A DNA stretch of 64,000 bases from an uncultured Draconibacterium sp. (GCF_963674925.1 NZ_OY771649.1:1736001-1800000), one strand, 5' to 3'; shown: positions 50,412 to 60,256, counted from the first letter of the stretch. Numbers and translations: made by a program. Notes: generated by a model not told the origin, from the letters alone.

Positions 50412-53147
50412 TTATGACGCTACAACTTCTTTTTGTTTAAAAACAGACTCCAGAATCTGGTCGAGGCCTTTTTTGTGTTTTTCCATCAGTCCAACTGCAG
50501 GGCTGGCACTTTCCGGACGGGCAACAACTTTAAATCCAAGGTAATCTAATTTGCGGTTGATAAACGGCCACGCTCCCATATTTTCGGGTTCGTCCTGTGC
50601 CCAAATCAACTCGGTCGATTTTGAATATTTACTCAGTATTTCATTGATCTGTTTATTCGGAATCGGGTAAATTTGCTCCAAACGCACAACTGCCGTATTC
50701 GAAATTCCGTGCTCCGATTTGTATTTTGCCAAATCGTAATATAAACGACCGGTAACAAATACCACCTTTTCAACCAAATCAGGTTCAGCAACCGGATCGT
50801 CGATAATTTCATTAAAATGGCCTTCTGCCATGTCTTCGATGGTTGAATGTACCATCGGGTGACGCAACAAACTTTTTGGCGTAAACACCACCAGCGGCAA
50901 ACGCATTTTCATTTTCACCTGGCGGCGCAACAAGTGGAACATATTGGCCGGTGTGGTTGGCATTACCACCTGAATATTGTTGTTTGTCGAAAGCTCAAGG
51001 AAACGCTCCAGACGTGCTGATGAGTGTTCCGGTCCCTGCCCCTCAAAACCATGAGGTAACAACAGTGTCAGGTTATTCATCAGTCCCCACTTCTCGAAGG
51101 CAGAAGTAATATACTGATCGATTATCACCTGTGCCACATTGTGGAAATCGCCAAACTGGGCTTCCCAAATAGTCAGTCCGTTTGGCTCCGACAAAGCATA
51201 ACCGTATTCAAATCCCATTACCGCGTATTCCGACAGCGGTGAGTTGTACACCTTAAAACGCGCCTGGTCTTCCGACACATGCTTTAGCGGGAAGTATTTA
51301 TCTTCCGTGCCTTCAATGACAAAAGCAGCATGACGGTGAGCAAAAGTTCCGCGTTCGGTATCCTGACCGCTTAAACGCACCGGATGACCTTCGGCAACCA
51401 GTGTTCCGTAAGCCAGCAACTCTCCCATTGCCCAATCCAAACGGTTATCGTGAACCATCATTTTCCGGTCGGAAATAATCCGATTTACCTTTTTGAAAAA
51501 TGGCCGATCGGTAGGTAGCGTATAAATCTTTTCAGCTATATTTCGAATGGTTTCCTCTCCAACGCCTGTTTCAACCGGCTCGTTAAAGTTGGCTTTCGAA
51601 GGCATTTCGTATTGCTCGTACTCCTTTACAAGGAATTTTCGAATCTTTAGTTTTTCAATCTTCTCCGATTCCTTGTATTTACCTTCCAGTAACTGGTCGA
51701 ACTCACGTATCTTTTCCCGCGATTCTTCGTGCGTCATAATTCCCAGTTCGTTGAGTTTATCGGCATAAATGTCGCGTGGATTTTTATGTTTTGAGATGGC
51801 TTTGTACAACATAGGCTGCGTAAAACGCGGTTCATCGCCTTCATTATGTCCGTATTTGCGGTAACACAGAATATCGACAAATACGTCGGATTGAAACTTC
51901 TGACGGAACTCCATAGCCAGTTTAATCGTCCAGATCAACGCCTCCACATCGTCGCCATTTACATGGAAAACCGGTGAACGCGTTACTTTGGCCACGTCGG
52001 TACAATAGGTGCTCGATCGTGCCTCAATATATGGAGTGGTAAATCCTACCTGATTGTTAATTACCAAATGGATTGTTCCACCGGTTTTGTACCCGGGCAA
52101 CTGCGCCATTTGAACCGTTTCGTAAACCACACCCTGCGTTGCAATTGCCGCGTCGCCATGAATAACAATGGCAGCCGCTTTGCTGTAATCGCGCTGGTAT
52201 TCGTATTCAATCTGAGAACGAACCATCCCCTCTACAATCGGAGCAACCGTTTCTAAGTGTGATGGATTGGGAACCAACTTCAGTTTTACTTTTTTGCCCA
52301 AATCGGTTACTACTTCGTTTTCGTAACCCAGGTGATATTTTACATCGCCCTGCGCAATATCATCTTCGTATTCCGTTCCGTAAAATTCTTTAAATATATT
52401 TTGATAAGGCTTTTCCAGAATGTTTGCCAAAATGTTCAAACGTCCGCGGTGTGCCATTCCCAATATAAATTCTTCCATGCCCAGTTCGGCACCACGTTCA
52501 ATAACCGCATCAAGTGCCGGAATTATTGCTTCCGCTCCTTCAAGCGAAAATCGCTTTTGCCCAACAAACTTTTTATGGATAAAATTTTCGAAGCCAACAG
52601 CCAGCTTCAGGTGATAGAAAAAGTGTTTTCGTTTTTCTTCAGTGTACTCTTCCGAGTTTTGGGTGCTTTCCATTCGCTCGCGCAACCATTGCACCACTTC
52701 CGGATGCCGCATATAAACGTATTCAACACCAACCGACCGGCAATAAGTGGCCTCCAGATGCGAAATAATGTCTTTTAGTTTTGCCGCACCGATACCAATT
52801 TCGTTACCGGCCTGAAATGTTTTTTCAAGATCAGCCTTTTCCAAACCGAAATTTTCAATATCGAGCGTTGGAGAGTACGTACGACGGGCACGAACAGGGT
52901 TGGTTTTGGTGAACAGGTGTCCACGCTGACGATAGCCATGTATAAGATTTAAAATGGCAAATTCTTTATCGATATTATCGGGTTTTAATCCCGATGGTTT
53001 CTCAGGGTATTGCTTTCGGGCCAGTTCAAAACCCGAAAAAAACTGTTGCCAACTCTTATCTACCGATTCCGGATCTTCAAGATAAGACTGGTATAGGTTC
53101 TCAATCGCCTCGATTTCCTGGTTTCCCACAGACGAAAATTTATCCAT
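50412..53147 (-). CDS. odhA: 2-oxoglutarate dehydrogenase E1 (thiamine-dependent)
   Basis: A 911-residue thiamine-diphosphate enzyme that decarboxylates 2-oxoglutarate and passes succinyl to the lipoyl E2. The N-terminal helix binds E2 (FSSVGNQEIEAIENLYQSYL). Later blocks are GMAHRGRLNILANIL, the ThDP/Mg region HGDAAIATQGVVYETVQMAQ with VINNQVGFTT, and LLPHGFEGQGPEHSSARLER in the transketolase-like C-terminal half. Length matches SucA. It starts the operon with odhB and is divergent from a DUF4293 gene over 181 AT-rich bases. Confidence 0.97.
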   Translation of the reverse strand: MDKFSSVGNQEIEAIENLYQSYLEDPESVDKSWQQFFSGFELARKQYPEKPSGLKPDNIDKEFAILNLIHGYRQRGHLFTKTNPVRARRTYSPTLDIENFGLEKADLEKTFQAGNEIGIGAAKLKDIISHLEATYCRSVGVEYVYMRHPEVVQWLRERMESTQNSEEYTEEKRKHFFYHLKLAVGFENFIHKKFVGQKRFSLEGAEAIIPALDAVIERGAELGMEEFILGMAHRGRLNILANILEKPYQNIFKEFYGTEYEDDIAQGDVKYHLGYENEVVTDLGKKVKLKLVPNPSHLETVAPIVEGMVRSQIEYEYQRDYSKAAAIVIHGDAAIATQGVVYETVQMAQLPGYKTGGTIHLVINNQVGFTTPYIEARSSTYCTDVAKVTRSPVFHVNGDDVEALIWTIKLAMEFRQKFQSDVFVDILCYRKYGHNEGDEPRFTQPMLYKAISKHKNPRDIYADKLNELGIMTHEESREKIREFDQLLEGKYKESEKIEKLKIRKFLVKEYEQYEMPSKANFNEPVETGVGEETIRNIAEKIYTLPTDRPFFKKVNRIISDRKMMVHDNRLDWAMGELLAYGTLVAEGHPVRLSGQDTERGTFAHRHAAFVIEGTEDKYFPLKHVSEDQARFKVYNSPLSEYAVMGFEYGYALSEPNGLTIWEAQFGDFHNVAQVIIDQYITSAFEKWGLMNNLTLLLPHGFEGQGPEHSSARLERFLELSTNNNIQVVMPTTPANMFHLLRRQVKMKMRLPLVVFTPKSLLRHPMVHSTIEDMAEGHFNEIIDDPVAEPDLVEKVVFVTGRLYYDLAKYKSEHGISNTAVVRLEQIYPIPNKQINEILSKYSKSTELIWAQDEPENMGAWPFINRKLDYLGFKVVARPESASPAVGLMEKHKKGLDQILESVFKQKEVVAS

Positions 53148-53328
53148 AGTTGATTTTTAATTAACTTTAATATGATATTGAAGAAACAATGCAGTTTTTT
53201 TATTGTTTACCTGTAATCATAGTTTTTTCCTATCAAAATTAAGCTTTCCCAATGATTTTTAAGCACGCACTGCCGATTTGGTTTTGAGAAATATTTTGAT
53301 TGGCTATTTTTGCTAAAAATTTACGACA

Positions 53329-53772
53329 ATGATTCAAAGAATTCAGACCTTGTTTATGCTGGCGGCCGGTATGCTAATCGGTTCGTTATATCTTCAGAAA
53401 TTTGCAGACATCATCGTTAACGATCAGCTGCATATTTTTAATGCTTTTGGGATTTTTAAAGATGAGGAATTACTTTTTAGCGGTTTGCCGCTAATGATTC
53501 TGATTGGCATTATTGCAGTGCTTCATCTGGTGGCATTGTTTTTATACAAAAAACGTATACTTCAAATCCGCATTCTTGCATTTACAATAATACTGATGCT
53601 GGGGCTTTTCGGACTGTTCTTTTATTTCACCTACGCGAGTTTCGAGGAGGTAAAAGTGGCCTTTAAAGTAGCCGTTGCCCTGCCGCTTGCTTCTATTATC
53701 CTGGATTGGCTGGCTATTCGCGCCATCGGTAAAGACGAAGCTTTGGTAAGAAGCCTTGATCGGATAAGATAA
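53329..53772 (+). CDS. DUF4293-family membrane protein
   Basis: A 147-residue protein with four hydrophobic segments (about 7-25, 45-70, 80-105, 115-135). It opens MIQRIQTLFMLAAGMLIGSL, the typical beginning of the DUF4293 family, which is found in Bacteroidota and has no known function. A basic tail (RSLDRIR) follows the last helix. It is alone on this strand stretch; the 137-base gap to the next gene includes word-like AT repeats. Confidence 0.85.
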   Translation: MIQRIQTLFMLAAGMLIGSLYLQKFADIIVNDQLHIFNAFGIFKDEELLFSGLPLMILIGIIAVLHLVALFLYKKRILQIRILAFTIILMLGLFGLFFYFTYASFEEVKVAFKVAVALPLASIILDWLAIRAIGKDEALVRSLDRIR

Positions 53773-53909
53773 AAACTGATTTCAGAATGTTGATTAACGA
53801 TTTTTGATTGGCGAAGTATCGATGCGAAATCAATACTCGGGTTTAGCAACTTCTAAAATCATTATTCGTTAATCATCATTCAAAATTCAAAACTTTAAAG
53901 TTTGGTATT

Positions 53910-54629
53910 ATGCAAGCAATGCTATTCGCCGCCGGTTTGGGCACCCGTTTAAAAAACGAAACGGCCGATAAACCAAAAGCCCTGGTTGAAGTTGGCGGGA
54001 AACCCTTGCTGCAACATGCTATTGAAAAACTGAGTGCCGGTGGTGCATCGAGAATTGTGGTAAACGTTCATCATTTTGCCACACAGGTAATCGATTTTAT
54101 AAATAGCAGGAATTGGGGTGTTCCGGTTTTTATCTCCGACGAAAGCGACAAACTTTTGGAAACAGGCGGCGGACTAAAATTCGCATCTCACCTCTTCTCC
54201 CCCGACGAACCGATACTTATTTATAATGTTGATATTCTGAGCGACATTAATTTGCAGGATGTTTTTGCCCAGCATACCCAATCAAGTGCAATTGCAACAT
54301 TGGTAGTTCGTCAGCGCAAAACACAACGCTACTTTAAGTTCGATTCGGAGCACAACCTGGTGGGCTGGATCAATAAAAAAACGGGCGAAACAAAAATATC
54401 GCGATCAGAAAATTTCCAGGAAGCTACTGAAATGGCTTTTAGTGGAATTCATATTGTAGAGCCGGAGATTTTTGATTTTATGCCCGAAGAAGATCGTTTT
54501 TCCATCGTGCAGGTTTACCTCGAACTGGCAAAAACAAAAAATATTAAAGGCTACTTCGATAGTTCTGAATTGTGGATGGATGTTGGAAAACCGGTTCAGC
54601 TGGAAGAAGCACGAAAAGTTTTCAAATAA
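53910..54629 (+). CDS. Sugar-phosphate nucleotidyltransferase
   Basis: A 239-residue NTP-transferase: MQAMLFAAGLGTRLKNETAD (1-20) holds the G-x-G-T-R-L nucleotide loop, followed by DKPKALVEVGGKPLLQHAIE. YNVDILSDIN supplies the metal Asp in the middle. Family members make NDP-sugars; this short form resembles MurNAc-1-phosphate uridylyltransferase (MurU) or ManC-like enzymes without extra domains. A role in cell-wall recycling is possible but the sugar is unknown. It is convergent with the Cof phosphatase gene. Confidence 0.85.
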   Translation: MQAMLFAAGLGTRLKNETADKPKALVEVGGKPLLQHAIEKLSAGGASRIVVNVHHFATQVIDFINSRNWGVPVFISDESDKLLETGGGLKFASHLFSPDEPILIYNVDILSDINLQDVFAQHTQSSAIATLVVRQRKTQRYFKFDSEHNLVGWINKKTGETKISRSENFQEATEMAFSGIHIVEPEIFDFMPEEDRFSIVQVYLELAKTKNIKGYFDSSELWMDVGKPVQLEEARKVFK

Positions 54630-54659
54630 TACTCCACCAGCGCTTAGCTAGAGCTATTA

Positions 54660-55502
54660 TTATACAAGTAACGACCTAACAGAGTAGGCAAAGCCGTCGT
54701 TTTCATTGCTTGGGATGATCGGATATTTGTCTTTTATTTCGTGTGGCGAGTTGTCGGTTAAAAACGAGTGCATGGTATATTCCAGCAAATCAAAGTCGTT
54801 GTAATCGTTCCCCAGCCCCATGGTTTCGTCTTTCGAAATTCCCAGTCGTTTACAGATTTCATTTACACCGTTTCCTTTCGATACGGAATGATGAAACACC
54901 TCAATCCATATAAATCCCGGTGTAATTGGCGATGATGCACGGATAACCCTGATCTCAGGACACAAAGCTTCAATCTCCTTTTTCAGGTGATTAAACCGTT
55001 CTTCGTTCTGTTTTATAATGATCAAAAACTGGCACAATTCACTTTTTGGCAAAGCATCGGTTTTTAAAGGCTCGGCATACGCTACATTAAATTTAAAGTA
55101 ACGTTCAAACTCCTCGCAATCGTCCTTTCCCCGGTAGTAATAATGTTTGTGATTATCAGGAACCGGGTAAAAAGCATGAAAGTTTACATCGCGGTTAATA
55201 AAGTGTGAAAGTAATTTTTGTGCCGACGACACTTTTATATTCTGATTAGCAATAAGTTCTTTTTTTTGCCAGTTGTAAACTCCTGCTCCCGACGAAAATA
55301 CCACATAATCGAAAGGCAGATCGGGCGGCAGAACATCTTTAACTTTCTGCAAATTCCGGCCCGTTGCTGCAACCCGAACGATCTGTTTTTCACCCAGTTT
55401 GTGCAAAGCATCAATATTTGCCTGGCTAACGGTACGGTCGTTTTTCAGAAAAGTACCATCCAAATCAGTTGCAACAAGTTTTATGTTTTTCATCTCCTTC
55501 AA
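54660..55502 (-). CDS. Cof-type HAD-IIB phosphatase
   Basis: A 280-residue HAD hydrolase with motif I VATDLDGTFLKND (Asp at about 13 and 15), motif II ATGRN, a C2 cap, and motif IV GLGNDYNDFDLLEYT. Cof-type enzymes act on sugar phosphates, FMN or thiamine intermediates with loose specificity. The start MKEMKNIK has an alternative Met at residue 4, which matters little. It is alone on this strand between plus-strand genes. Confidence 0.9.
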   Translation of the reverse strand: MKEMKNIKLVATDLDGTFLKNDRTVSQANIDALHKLGEKQIVRVAATGRNLQKVKDVLPPDLPFDYVVFSSGAGVYNWQKKELIANQNIKVSSAQKLLSHFINRDVNFHAFYPVPDNHKHYYYRGKDDCEEFERYFKFNVAYAEPLKTDALPKSELCQFLIIIKQNEERFNHLKKEIEALCPEIRVIRASSPITPGFIWIEVFHHSVSKGNGVNEICKRLGISKDETMGLGNDYNDFDLLEYTMHSFLTDNSPHEIKDKYPIIPSNENDGFAYSVRSLLV

Positions 55503-55689
55503 TTATCCCGATAAAATTAGCTAAAAATCAATTAGCTGAATATTTGCGGCTTTAAATTTCCGTTAACCCTGTTCACCCTTTTCCCGCTTGCGTTCATCGA
55601 AATAATTTTATGTGCGAAAGTCCTATGGCTACATTTGAGTATTGTTTTATATTTGTGGCTTATTCTAAAAACAGATAATCAGCAAAATA

Positions 55690-56406
55690 ATGAGAATTGC
55701 ACTAATTGGCTACGGGAGAATGGGGAAGGAAATTGAAAAAATCGCGGTATCACGCGGTCACGAAATCGGCCTCACCATCGATCTCGATAATCAAAACGAC
55801 CTTACGGTAGAGAATCTCAAAAAATGCGATGTTGCCATTGAATTTACTATTCCTGCATCGGCAGTAAATAATTATAAATTGTGTTTCGAGGCGGGCATTC
55901 CCGTTGTAAGCGGAACAACCGGCTGGCTCGATAAAAAAGAAGAAGTGTATAGTAAATGTGCCGAAACAGATGGTACATTTTTTTATGGAAGTAACTTTTC
56001 GGTGGGTGTTAACCTGTTTTTCGAGCTGAATAAAAAACTGGCCGAATTGATGGCCCCGCGTGCTGAATATAGTGTTGAAATGACCGAAGTTCACCACACG
56101 AAAAAGCTTGATGCCCCAAGTGGAACAGCAATTAGCCTGGCAGAAGATATTATTGAAAACCTTCCGGCAAAAGATGCCTGGGTGAACGATGAAACGCCTG
56201 CCGACAATGAAATGAACATTAAATCGGAGCGCGTTGGACAAGTGCCCGGTATTCATACCGTAAAATACGAATCGGAAATCGACTTTATTGAAATTACACA
56301 CAGTGCAAAAAGTCGTACAGGATTTGCATCGGGGGCTGTACTGGCAGCCGAATATTGCCTTGATAATAAAGGTATTCTAACAATGAAAGACTTACTAAAA
56401 TTATAA
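55690..56406 (+). CDS. dapB: 4-hydroxy-tetrahydrodipicolinate reductase
   Basis: A 238-residue NAD(P)H-dependent enzyme of the lysine/diaminopimelate pathway, needed for peptidoglycan. The Rossmann motif is LIGYGRMGKEI (4-14). The catalytic block TEVHHTKKLDAPSGTAISLA (around 134-153) contains the H-H-x-x-K and DAPSGTA signatures. GFASGAVLAAEYCL closes the fold. Length is normal. It lies 11 bases upstream of a signal peptidase gene, and the two probably form an operon, as often seen in Bacteroidota. Confidence 0.96.
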   Translation: MRIALIGYGRMGKEIEKIAVSRGHEIGLTIDLDNQNDLTVENLKKCDVAIEFTIPASAVNNYKLCFEAGIPVVSGTTGWLDKKEEVYSKCAETDGTFFYGSNFSVGVNLFFELNKKLAELMAPRAEYSVEMTEVHHTKKLDAPSGTAISLAEDIIENLPAKDAWVNDETPADNEMNIKSERVGQVPGIHTVKYESEIDFIEITHSAKSRTGFASGAVLAAEYCLDNKGILTMKDLLKL

Positions 56407-56417
56407 AATAAGAATTA

Positions 56418-57758
56418 ATGATACGTTCGATCCTAACAAATAAGTGGTTTAAATTCATCACTGTAGGAATACTTTACTCGCTTTGGGTAATCTGGCTGGG
56501 AAGTTACTTGTGGTTTCTGGGACTGGCTATAATTTTCGACATTTACATTACCGAAAAAGTACACTGGGCATTCTGGAAAAAGAAAAACCCGCCCAACGGG
56601 AAACAAACCAAAGTTGTTGAATGGGTGGATGCTATTATTTTCGCGGTAATTGCGGCTACTTTTATTCGTATGTTTTTTATTGAAGCATACACCATTCCAA
56701 CCTCATCGATGGAAAAATCGATGTTGGTGGGCGATTACCTTTTTGTAAGCAAAACAGCTTACGGGCCAAAAACGCCAAACACGCCGCTATCGTTTCCGTT
56801 TGTGCACAATACCATGCCAATTGTTGGCGGTAAATCATATTCTGAAGCCATTCAGCGACCTTACAAACGACTGGCTGGTTTTACCGAAGTGAAAAATAAC
56901 GACGTGGTTGTTTTCCATTTCCCCGAAGGCGACACGGTCGCACTGGGTGCGCCAACACAAAGTTATTACCAGTTGATCAGATCGTACGGACGAAACCGGG
57001 TTTGGACCGATAAAAGAAACTTTGGCGATATTATTTCGCGACCGGTTGATAAACGCGAAAACTACATTAAGCGCTGCGTTGGAATTCATGGCGATAAAAT
57101 CGAAATAAAAATGGGTCAGTTGTATGTTAACGACGAGGCCCAGAAAAAATTCGATGGTGTTCAGTACAACTACCTTGTTGAAACCAATGGCACAGCAATT
57201 AATCCGAAAGCACTCGACCGACTGCATATTTCGGAAGCTGATCGCAATACGTTTTCAAGCAAACAATATTTATTGCCGCTAACCGAGGAGGCAGCCGGAA
57301 AAATTAAGGAATTTGCCAACGTTCAGTCGGTTGAAAAAATGCTGGAAGAGCCCGGCGAATGGGAAAAGGCTATTTTCCCAAGCGACAGTCGTTACCCCTG
57401 GAATGTTGACAATTTTGGGCCCTTAACCGTTCCGTCAAAAGGCGAAACAATCGACCTTACTGTTGATAATCTGCCTCTTTACGAACGCATAATCGATATT
57501 TACGAAGCAAACGATTTGGAGGTAGACGGCGATCAGATAAAAATCAACGGTGAAGTAGCCACAACTTACACCTTTAAAATGGACTACTACTGGATGATGG
57601 GAGACAACCGACACAACTCGGCCGACTCGCGTTACTGGGGTTTTGTACCGGAAGATCATGTGGTTGGTAAAGCCAAATTTATCTGGCTTTCGTTGGATAA
57701 AGACAAAGGATTCCCGGCGAATATTCGTTTTAAACGTCTGTTTACCAAAGTGCATTAA
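56418..57758 (+). CDS. lepB: Signal peptidase I (Bacteroidota-type, long)
   Basis: A 446-residue inner-membrane S26 peptidase that removes signal peptides from exported proteins. Two membrane segments are near the N-terminus (about 12-42 and 70-88). The catalytic Ser97 lies in AYTIPTSSMEKSML and the general-base Lys218 in YIKRCVGIHGDK. The later MMGDNRHNSADSRYWGFVPE box is standard. At 446 residues it is about twice the usual length, with an insertion of roughly 180 residues between the Lys box and the GDN box, as in other Bacteroidota LepB. A terminator follows 27 bases later. Confidence 0.95.
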   Translation: MIRSILTNKWFKFITVGILYSLWVIWLGSYLWFLGLAIIFDIYITEKVHWAFWKKKNPPNGKQTKVVEWVDAIIFAVIAATFIRMFFIEAYTIPTSSMEKSMLVGDYLFVSKTAYGPKTPNTPLSFPFVHNTMPIVGGKSYSEAIQRPYKRLAGFTEVKNNDVVVFHFPEGDTVALGAPTQSYYQLIRSYGRNRVWTDKRNFGDIISRPVDKRENYIKRCVGIHGDKIEIKMGQLYVNDEAQKKFDGVQYNYLVETNGTAINPKALDRLHISEADRNTFSSKQYLLPLTEEAAGKIKEFANVQSVEKMLEEPGEWEKAIFPSDSRYPWNVDNFGPLTVPSKGETIDLTVDNLPLYERIIDIYEANDLEVDGDQIKINGEVATTYTFKMDYYWMMGDNRHNSADSRYWGFVPEDHVVGKAKFIWLSLDKDKGFPANIRFKRLFTKVH

Positions 57759-57784
57759 CAATTAATACAAATAATATTCGTTTA

Positions 57785-57816
57785 AAGGGTAACAGGCAAC
57801 TGTTATCCTTTTTTTA
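57785..57816 (+). terminator. Terminator after lepB
   Basis: AAGGGTAACAG and CTGTTATCCTT pair around a GCAA loop with one mismatch, followed by seven T. Confidence 0.8.
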
Positions 57817-57850
57817 TAATTTCGGGATTGATACTTGAAAACCATCAATT

Positions 57851-58198
57851 ATGCAGTTAATCGTTGTAATTCTTCTGATTCTGGCCGTTTTGCTGGTAAT
57901 TTTCACCCTACAAAATGCCATGGATATTACCCTCAATATATTTTTCTGGGAAATAAAAGATGCTCCGTTGGTGCTGGTTTTATTAAGCTGTATTTTTCTG
58001 GGTTATTTAATTGCGGCATTTTATTTTTATCCGCGTCTGTGGAAGGTGCAACGCGAATACAAACAAATGCTGAAATTCAACTCTGAACTACAGGAATTAC
58101 ACCAGATGAACGATACTGAAAAGTCGGCAGAAGAAAGCGATCCGGAAGGAATTGAGCTGGACGATGATGACGATGATGACACTTTTTTTAAAGACTAA
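57851..58198 (+). CDS. LapA-domain (DUF1049-like) membrane protein
   Basis: A 115-residue protein with two membrane segments (about 1-20 and 38-60: VLVLLSCIFLGYLIAAFYFY), a basic coiled section (RLWKVQREYKQMLKFNSELQ) and an acidic tail of seven Asp (DDDDDDD). This is the lipopolysaccharide assembly protein A fold; in E. coli LapA helps control LPS synthesis with LapB. No LapB gene is nearby. It stands after the lepB terminator, so it likely has its own promoter. Confidence 0.83.
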   Translation: MQLIVVILLILAVLLVIFTLQNAMDITLNIFFWEIKDAPLVLVLLSCIFLGYLIAAFYFYPRLWKVQREYKQMLKFNSELQELHQMNDTEKSAEESDPEGIELDDDDDDDTFFKD

Positions 58199-58230
58199 AC
58201 ATGGATAACAACGCGCTTTTATTAAGTACT

Positions 58231-58274
58231 GCATACTTCGCTCTTGTATATTTTTACACAAGCGAGTTTTCATT
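58231..58274 (+). terminator. Possible terminator after LapA-like gene
   Basis: CTCTTGT (58241-58247) pairs with ACAAGCGAG (58258-58266) with a two-base bulge around an AT loop, followed by TTTTCATTTT. Moderate pairing only. Confidence 0.45.
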
Positions 58275-58350
58275 TTGCAGTTTAACTGCAAGTTACAGAA
58301 GCCGTACCAATTAAATCACAAAAACAGAATACCTTTCTGTCTCATTCCCT

Positions 58351-58380
58351 CTTGCGGTTCCCATTTTTTTTATATCTTGC
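58351..58380 (+). promoter_or_regulatory. Candidate promoter of the second ECF sigma gene
   Basis: CTTG at 58351-58354 and TATCTTG at 58373-58379, 18 bases apart, resemble the Bacteroidota -33 TTTG and -7 TAnnTTTG boxes, but each box is imperfect. The pair lies about 70 bases before the start codon. Confidence 0.35.
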
Positions 58381-58447
58381 CCACGCGATAACGGTGTTAT
58401 AACGTTAAGTTATTGCGGGACAGAACTAACTTTAATCAGACATTTAG

Positions 58448-58999
58448 GTGCTAAACGATAAACTGATTCTTAAAGAGATAAGAAAAGGTAACTCCACTGT
58501 TTTTGAAAATATTTTTCATGAACACTATGATTCGTTAGTGAGATTTGCTAATCATTTTTTATTGGACACCAAAGCCTCAGAAGATGTTGTACAGGGAACA
58601 TTCATTTATTTATGGGAAAACTCTTCGTCCATTCAAATAAAATCATCCGTTAAAGCCTATCTATATCAAGCTGTAAAAAACAGCTGCTTGAATCAACTTC
58701 GCGCTTTAAAAATTAAGGATAAATACGAGTTGCAATATCTGGAAGCAATTTTGGAAACAGATGATCATAGCTGGGTAGATGATGCGGAATTGATTGAAAG
58801 TATAAAACAGGCTCTATCAAAGTTACCCAAACAAATGTATCTCATTTTTTACAAAAAATATTTCGACGAACTATCGATTAAAGAAATCGCTAACGAAATG
58901 GCACTAAGCGAAAATACCATTAAGGTTCAATTGCACAAGGGGCGCAATTCGATACGTCAGATTATTGAAATGGCAACTTCATTCTTTTTCTTATTTTAA
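58448..58999 (+). CDS. FecI-type ECF sigma factor
   Basis: A 183-residue sigma factor with a GTG start just after an AGGTG run. Region 2 includes FENIFHEHYDSLVRFANHF, DVVQGTFIYLWENSSSIQIK and the melting helix SVKAYLYQAVKNSCLNQLR. Region 4 includes ALSKLPKQMYLIFYKKYFDE and the recognition helix ALSENTIKVQLHKGRNSIR. It heads the order sigma, FecR-type anti-sigma, SusC with STN domain, SusD, the normal trans-envelope signalling set that switches on glycan use. The anti-sigma gene starts 69 bases after its stop. Confidence 0.93.
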   Translation: MLNDKLILKEIRKGNSTVFENIFHEHYDSLVRFANHFLLDTKASEDVVQGTFIYLWENSSSIQIKSSVKAYLYQAVKNSCLNQLRALKIKDKYELQYLEAILETDDHSWVDDAELIESIKQALSKLPKQMYLIFYKKYFDELSIKEIANEMALSENTIKVQLHKGRNSIRQIIEMATSFFFLF

Positions 59000-59068
59000 T
59001 TTTTTTCATCAAAAAGTAAACCTTTTGCTTTTGGCATGTGCCTTACTTGCAAAGTTTAATTTCAATTA

Positions 59069-60250
59069 ATGAAGAAAGAGATAGATTATTCAATAATCTG
59101 GAAATATTTTAACACCTCATTATCTACTTCCGAGGAGAAGGAGCTAGATGATTGGCTTTGTGCAGACACCAAACACCTCCACTATTTTGAAAAACTAAAA
59201 GAAAGGCAAAAACAAATCCCCCACTCTGATTCAAATATCAGTAACACTGATACTGCCTGGCAAAATATTCGGTTAACCCCCAAACATCCAAAACGCCACA
59301 TCTGGAAAATAGGCGTGGCTGCAAGTATATTGCTTATTGTTGGTGTTTATTCCGGCTACAAGTTACACATCGAAAGAGCAAACAAGATTATTAGTGCGGA
59401 AAACATTCAAATTGAGCCGGGTGTAAAAAAAGCAACCCTGGTACTTAACAGCGGACAAAAATTGGAGCTGGAATCGAAAAAGGACACCCTCATCAAAGAG
59501 GCTGAAGTAACCATTGAAAACAGCAATAGTGAACTGAATTATAAAAAGAACGAAAAAGAGAAAGCACCAAAACGGGCAAAAGAAATTCAGTATAACACAC
59601 TAATTGTACCTCGTGGAGGAGAATACGACCTCATTCTCTCAGATGGCACCGAAGTAAAAATTAATTCAGAATCGGTTCTCAGGTATCCGGTTGTTTTTGA
59701 GAAAGGGAAACGTAATGTAGAGCTCATCGGGGAAGCTTTCTTCCATGTAAAAACAGACTCACTGCGACCATTCGTTGTAAGCTCGGCAGACCACCAGGTA
59801 AAGGTATATGGTACATCTTTCAACGTAAAATCGTATAAAAACGATGCTTATATTGCAACCACTTTGGTAAGCGGTAAAGTTACCGTATCAAGTGATAAGA
59901 AAGACGCTGCTGAACAACTTTTAAAACCTGGATTTCAGAGTATCTACAAAAAAGAGTCGGCCGAATTCGAACAGAAAAAGGTGGATATAAAGGAATTTAC
60001 GGCATGGAAAGATGGCCGCTTTTATTTCCGGGATATGCCTTTGGACGAAATTTCCCAAATATTGTCGCGCTGGTATGATGTTGACTTTAAGTTTAAAGAC
60101 AAGACTGTCAAAAATCTCACGTTCAATGGCAATTTAAAGCGTTACGATAATATACAGCTAATATTAAATCAATTAGGGAAGACAAACGAAATAACATTTT
60201 ATGCCTATGACCAAATAATTTATGTTGATAAAGCAGGATTAAGTCCTTAA
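59069..60250 (+). CDS. FecR-family anti-sigma factor (DUF4974 C-terminus)
   Basis: A 393-residue inner-membrane protein. A cytoplasmic N-terminus (1-79, EEKELDDWLCADTKHLHYFE) should bind the sigma factor. One membrane helix follows (about 80-98, KIGVAASILLIVGVYSGYKL), then the periplasmic FecR beta domain (about 175-275, with VPRGGEYDLILSDGTEVKIN and GEAFFHVKTDSLRPFVV). A DUF4974 domain (about 320-388, FYFRDMPLDEISQILSRWYD) closes it. The last domain resembles the STN fold and is expected to touch the STN of the SusC partner. The gap to susC is 78 bases and holds a strong hairpin. Confidence 0.94.
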   Translation: MKKEIDYSIIWKYFNTSLSTSEEKELDDWLCADTKHLHYFEKLKERQKQIPHSDSNISNTDTAWQNIRLTPKHPKRHIWKIGVAASILLIVGVYSGYKLHIERANKIISAENIQIEPGVKKATLVLNSGQKLELESKKDTLIKEAEVTIENSNSELNYKKNEKEKAPKRAKEIQYNTLIVPRGGEYDLILSDGTEVKINSESVLRYPVVFEKGKRNVELIGEAFFHVKTDSLRPFVVSSADHQVKVYGTSFNVKSYKNDAYIATTLVSGKVTVSSDKKDAAEQLLKPGFQSIYKKESAEFEQKKVDIKEFTAWKDGRFYFRDMPLDEISQILSRWYDVDFKFKDKTVKNLTFNGNLKRYDNIQLILNQLGKTNEITFYAYDQIIYVDKAGLSP

Positions 60251-60256
60251 AAGAGT

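Noticed and set aside
55750..56301. 183-codon minus-strand frame inside dapB
   Set aside because: It is antisense to conserved dapB motifs, and the product is Cys/Phe-rich nonsense.
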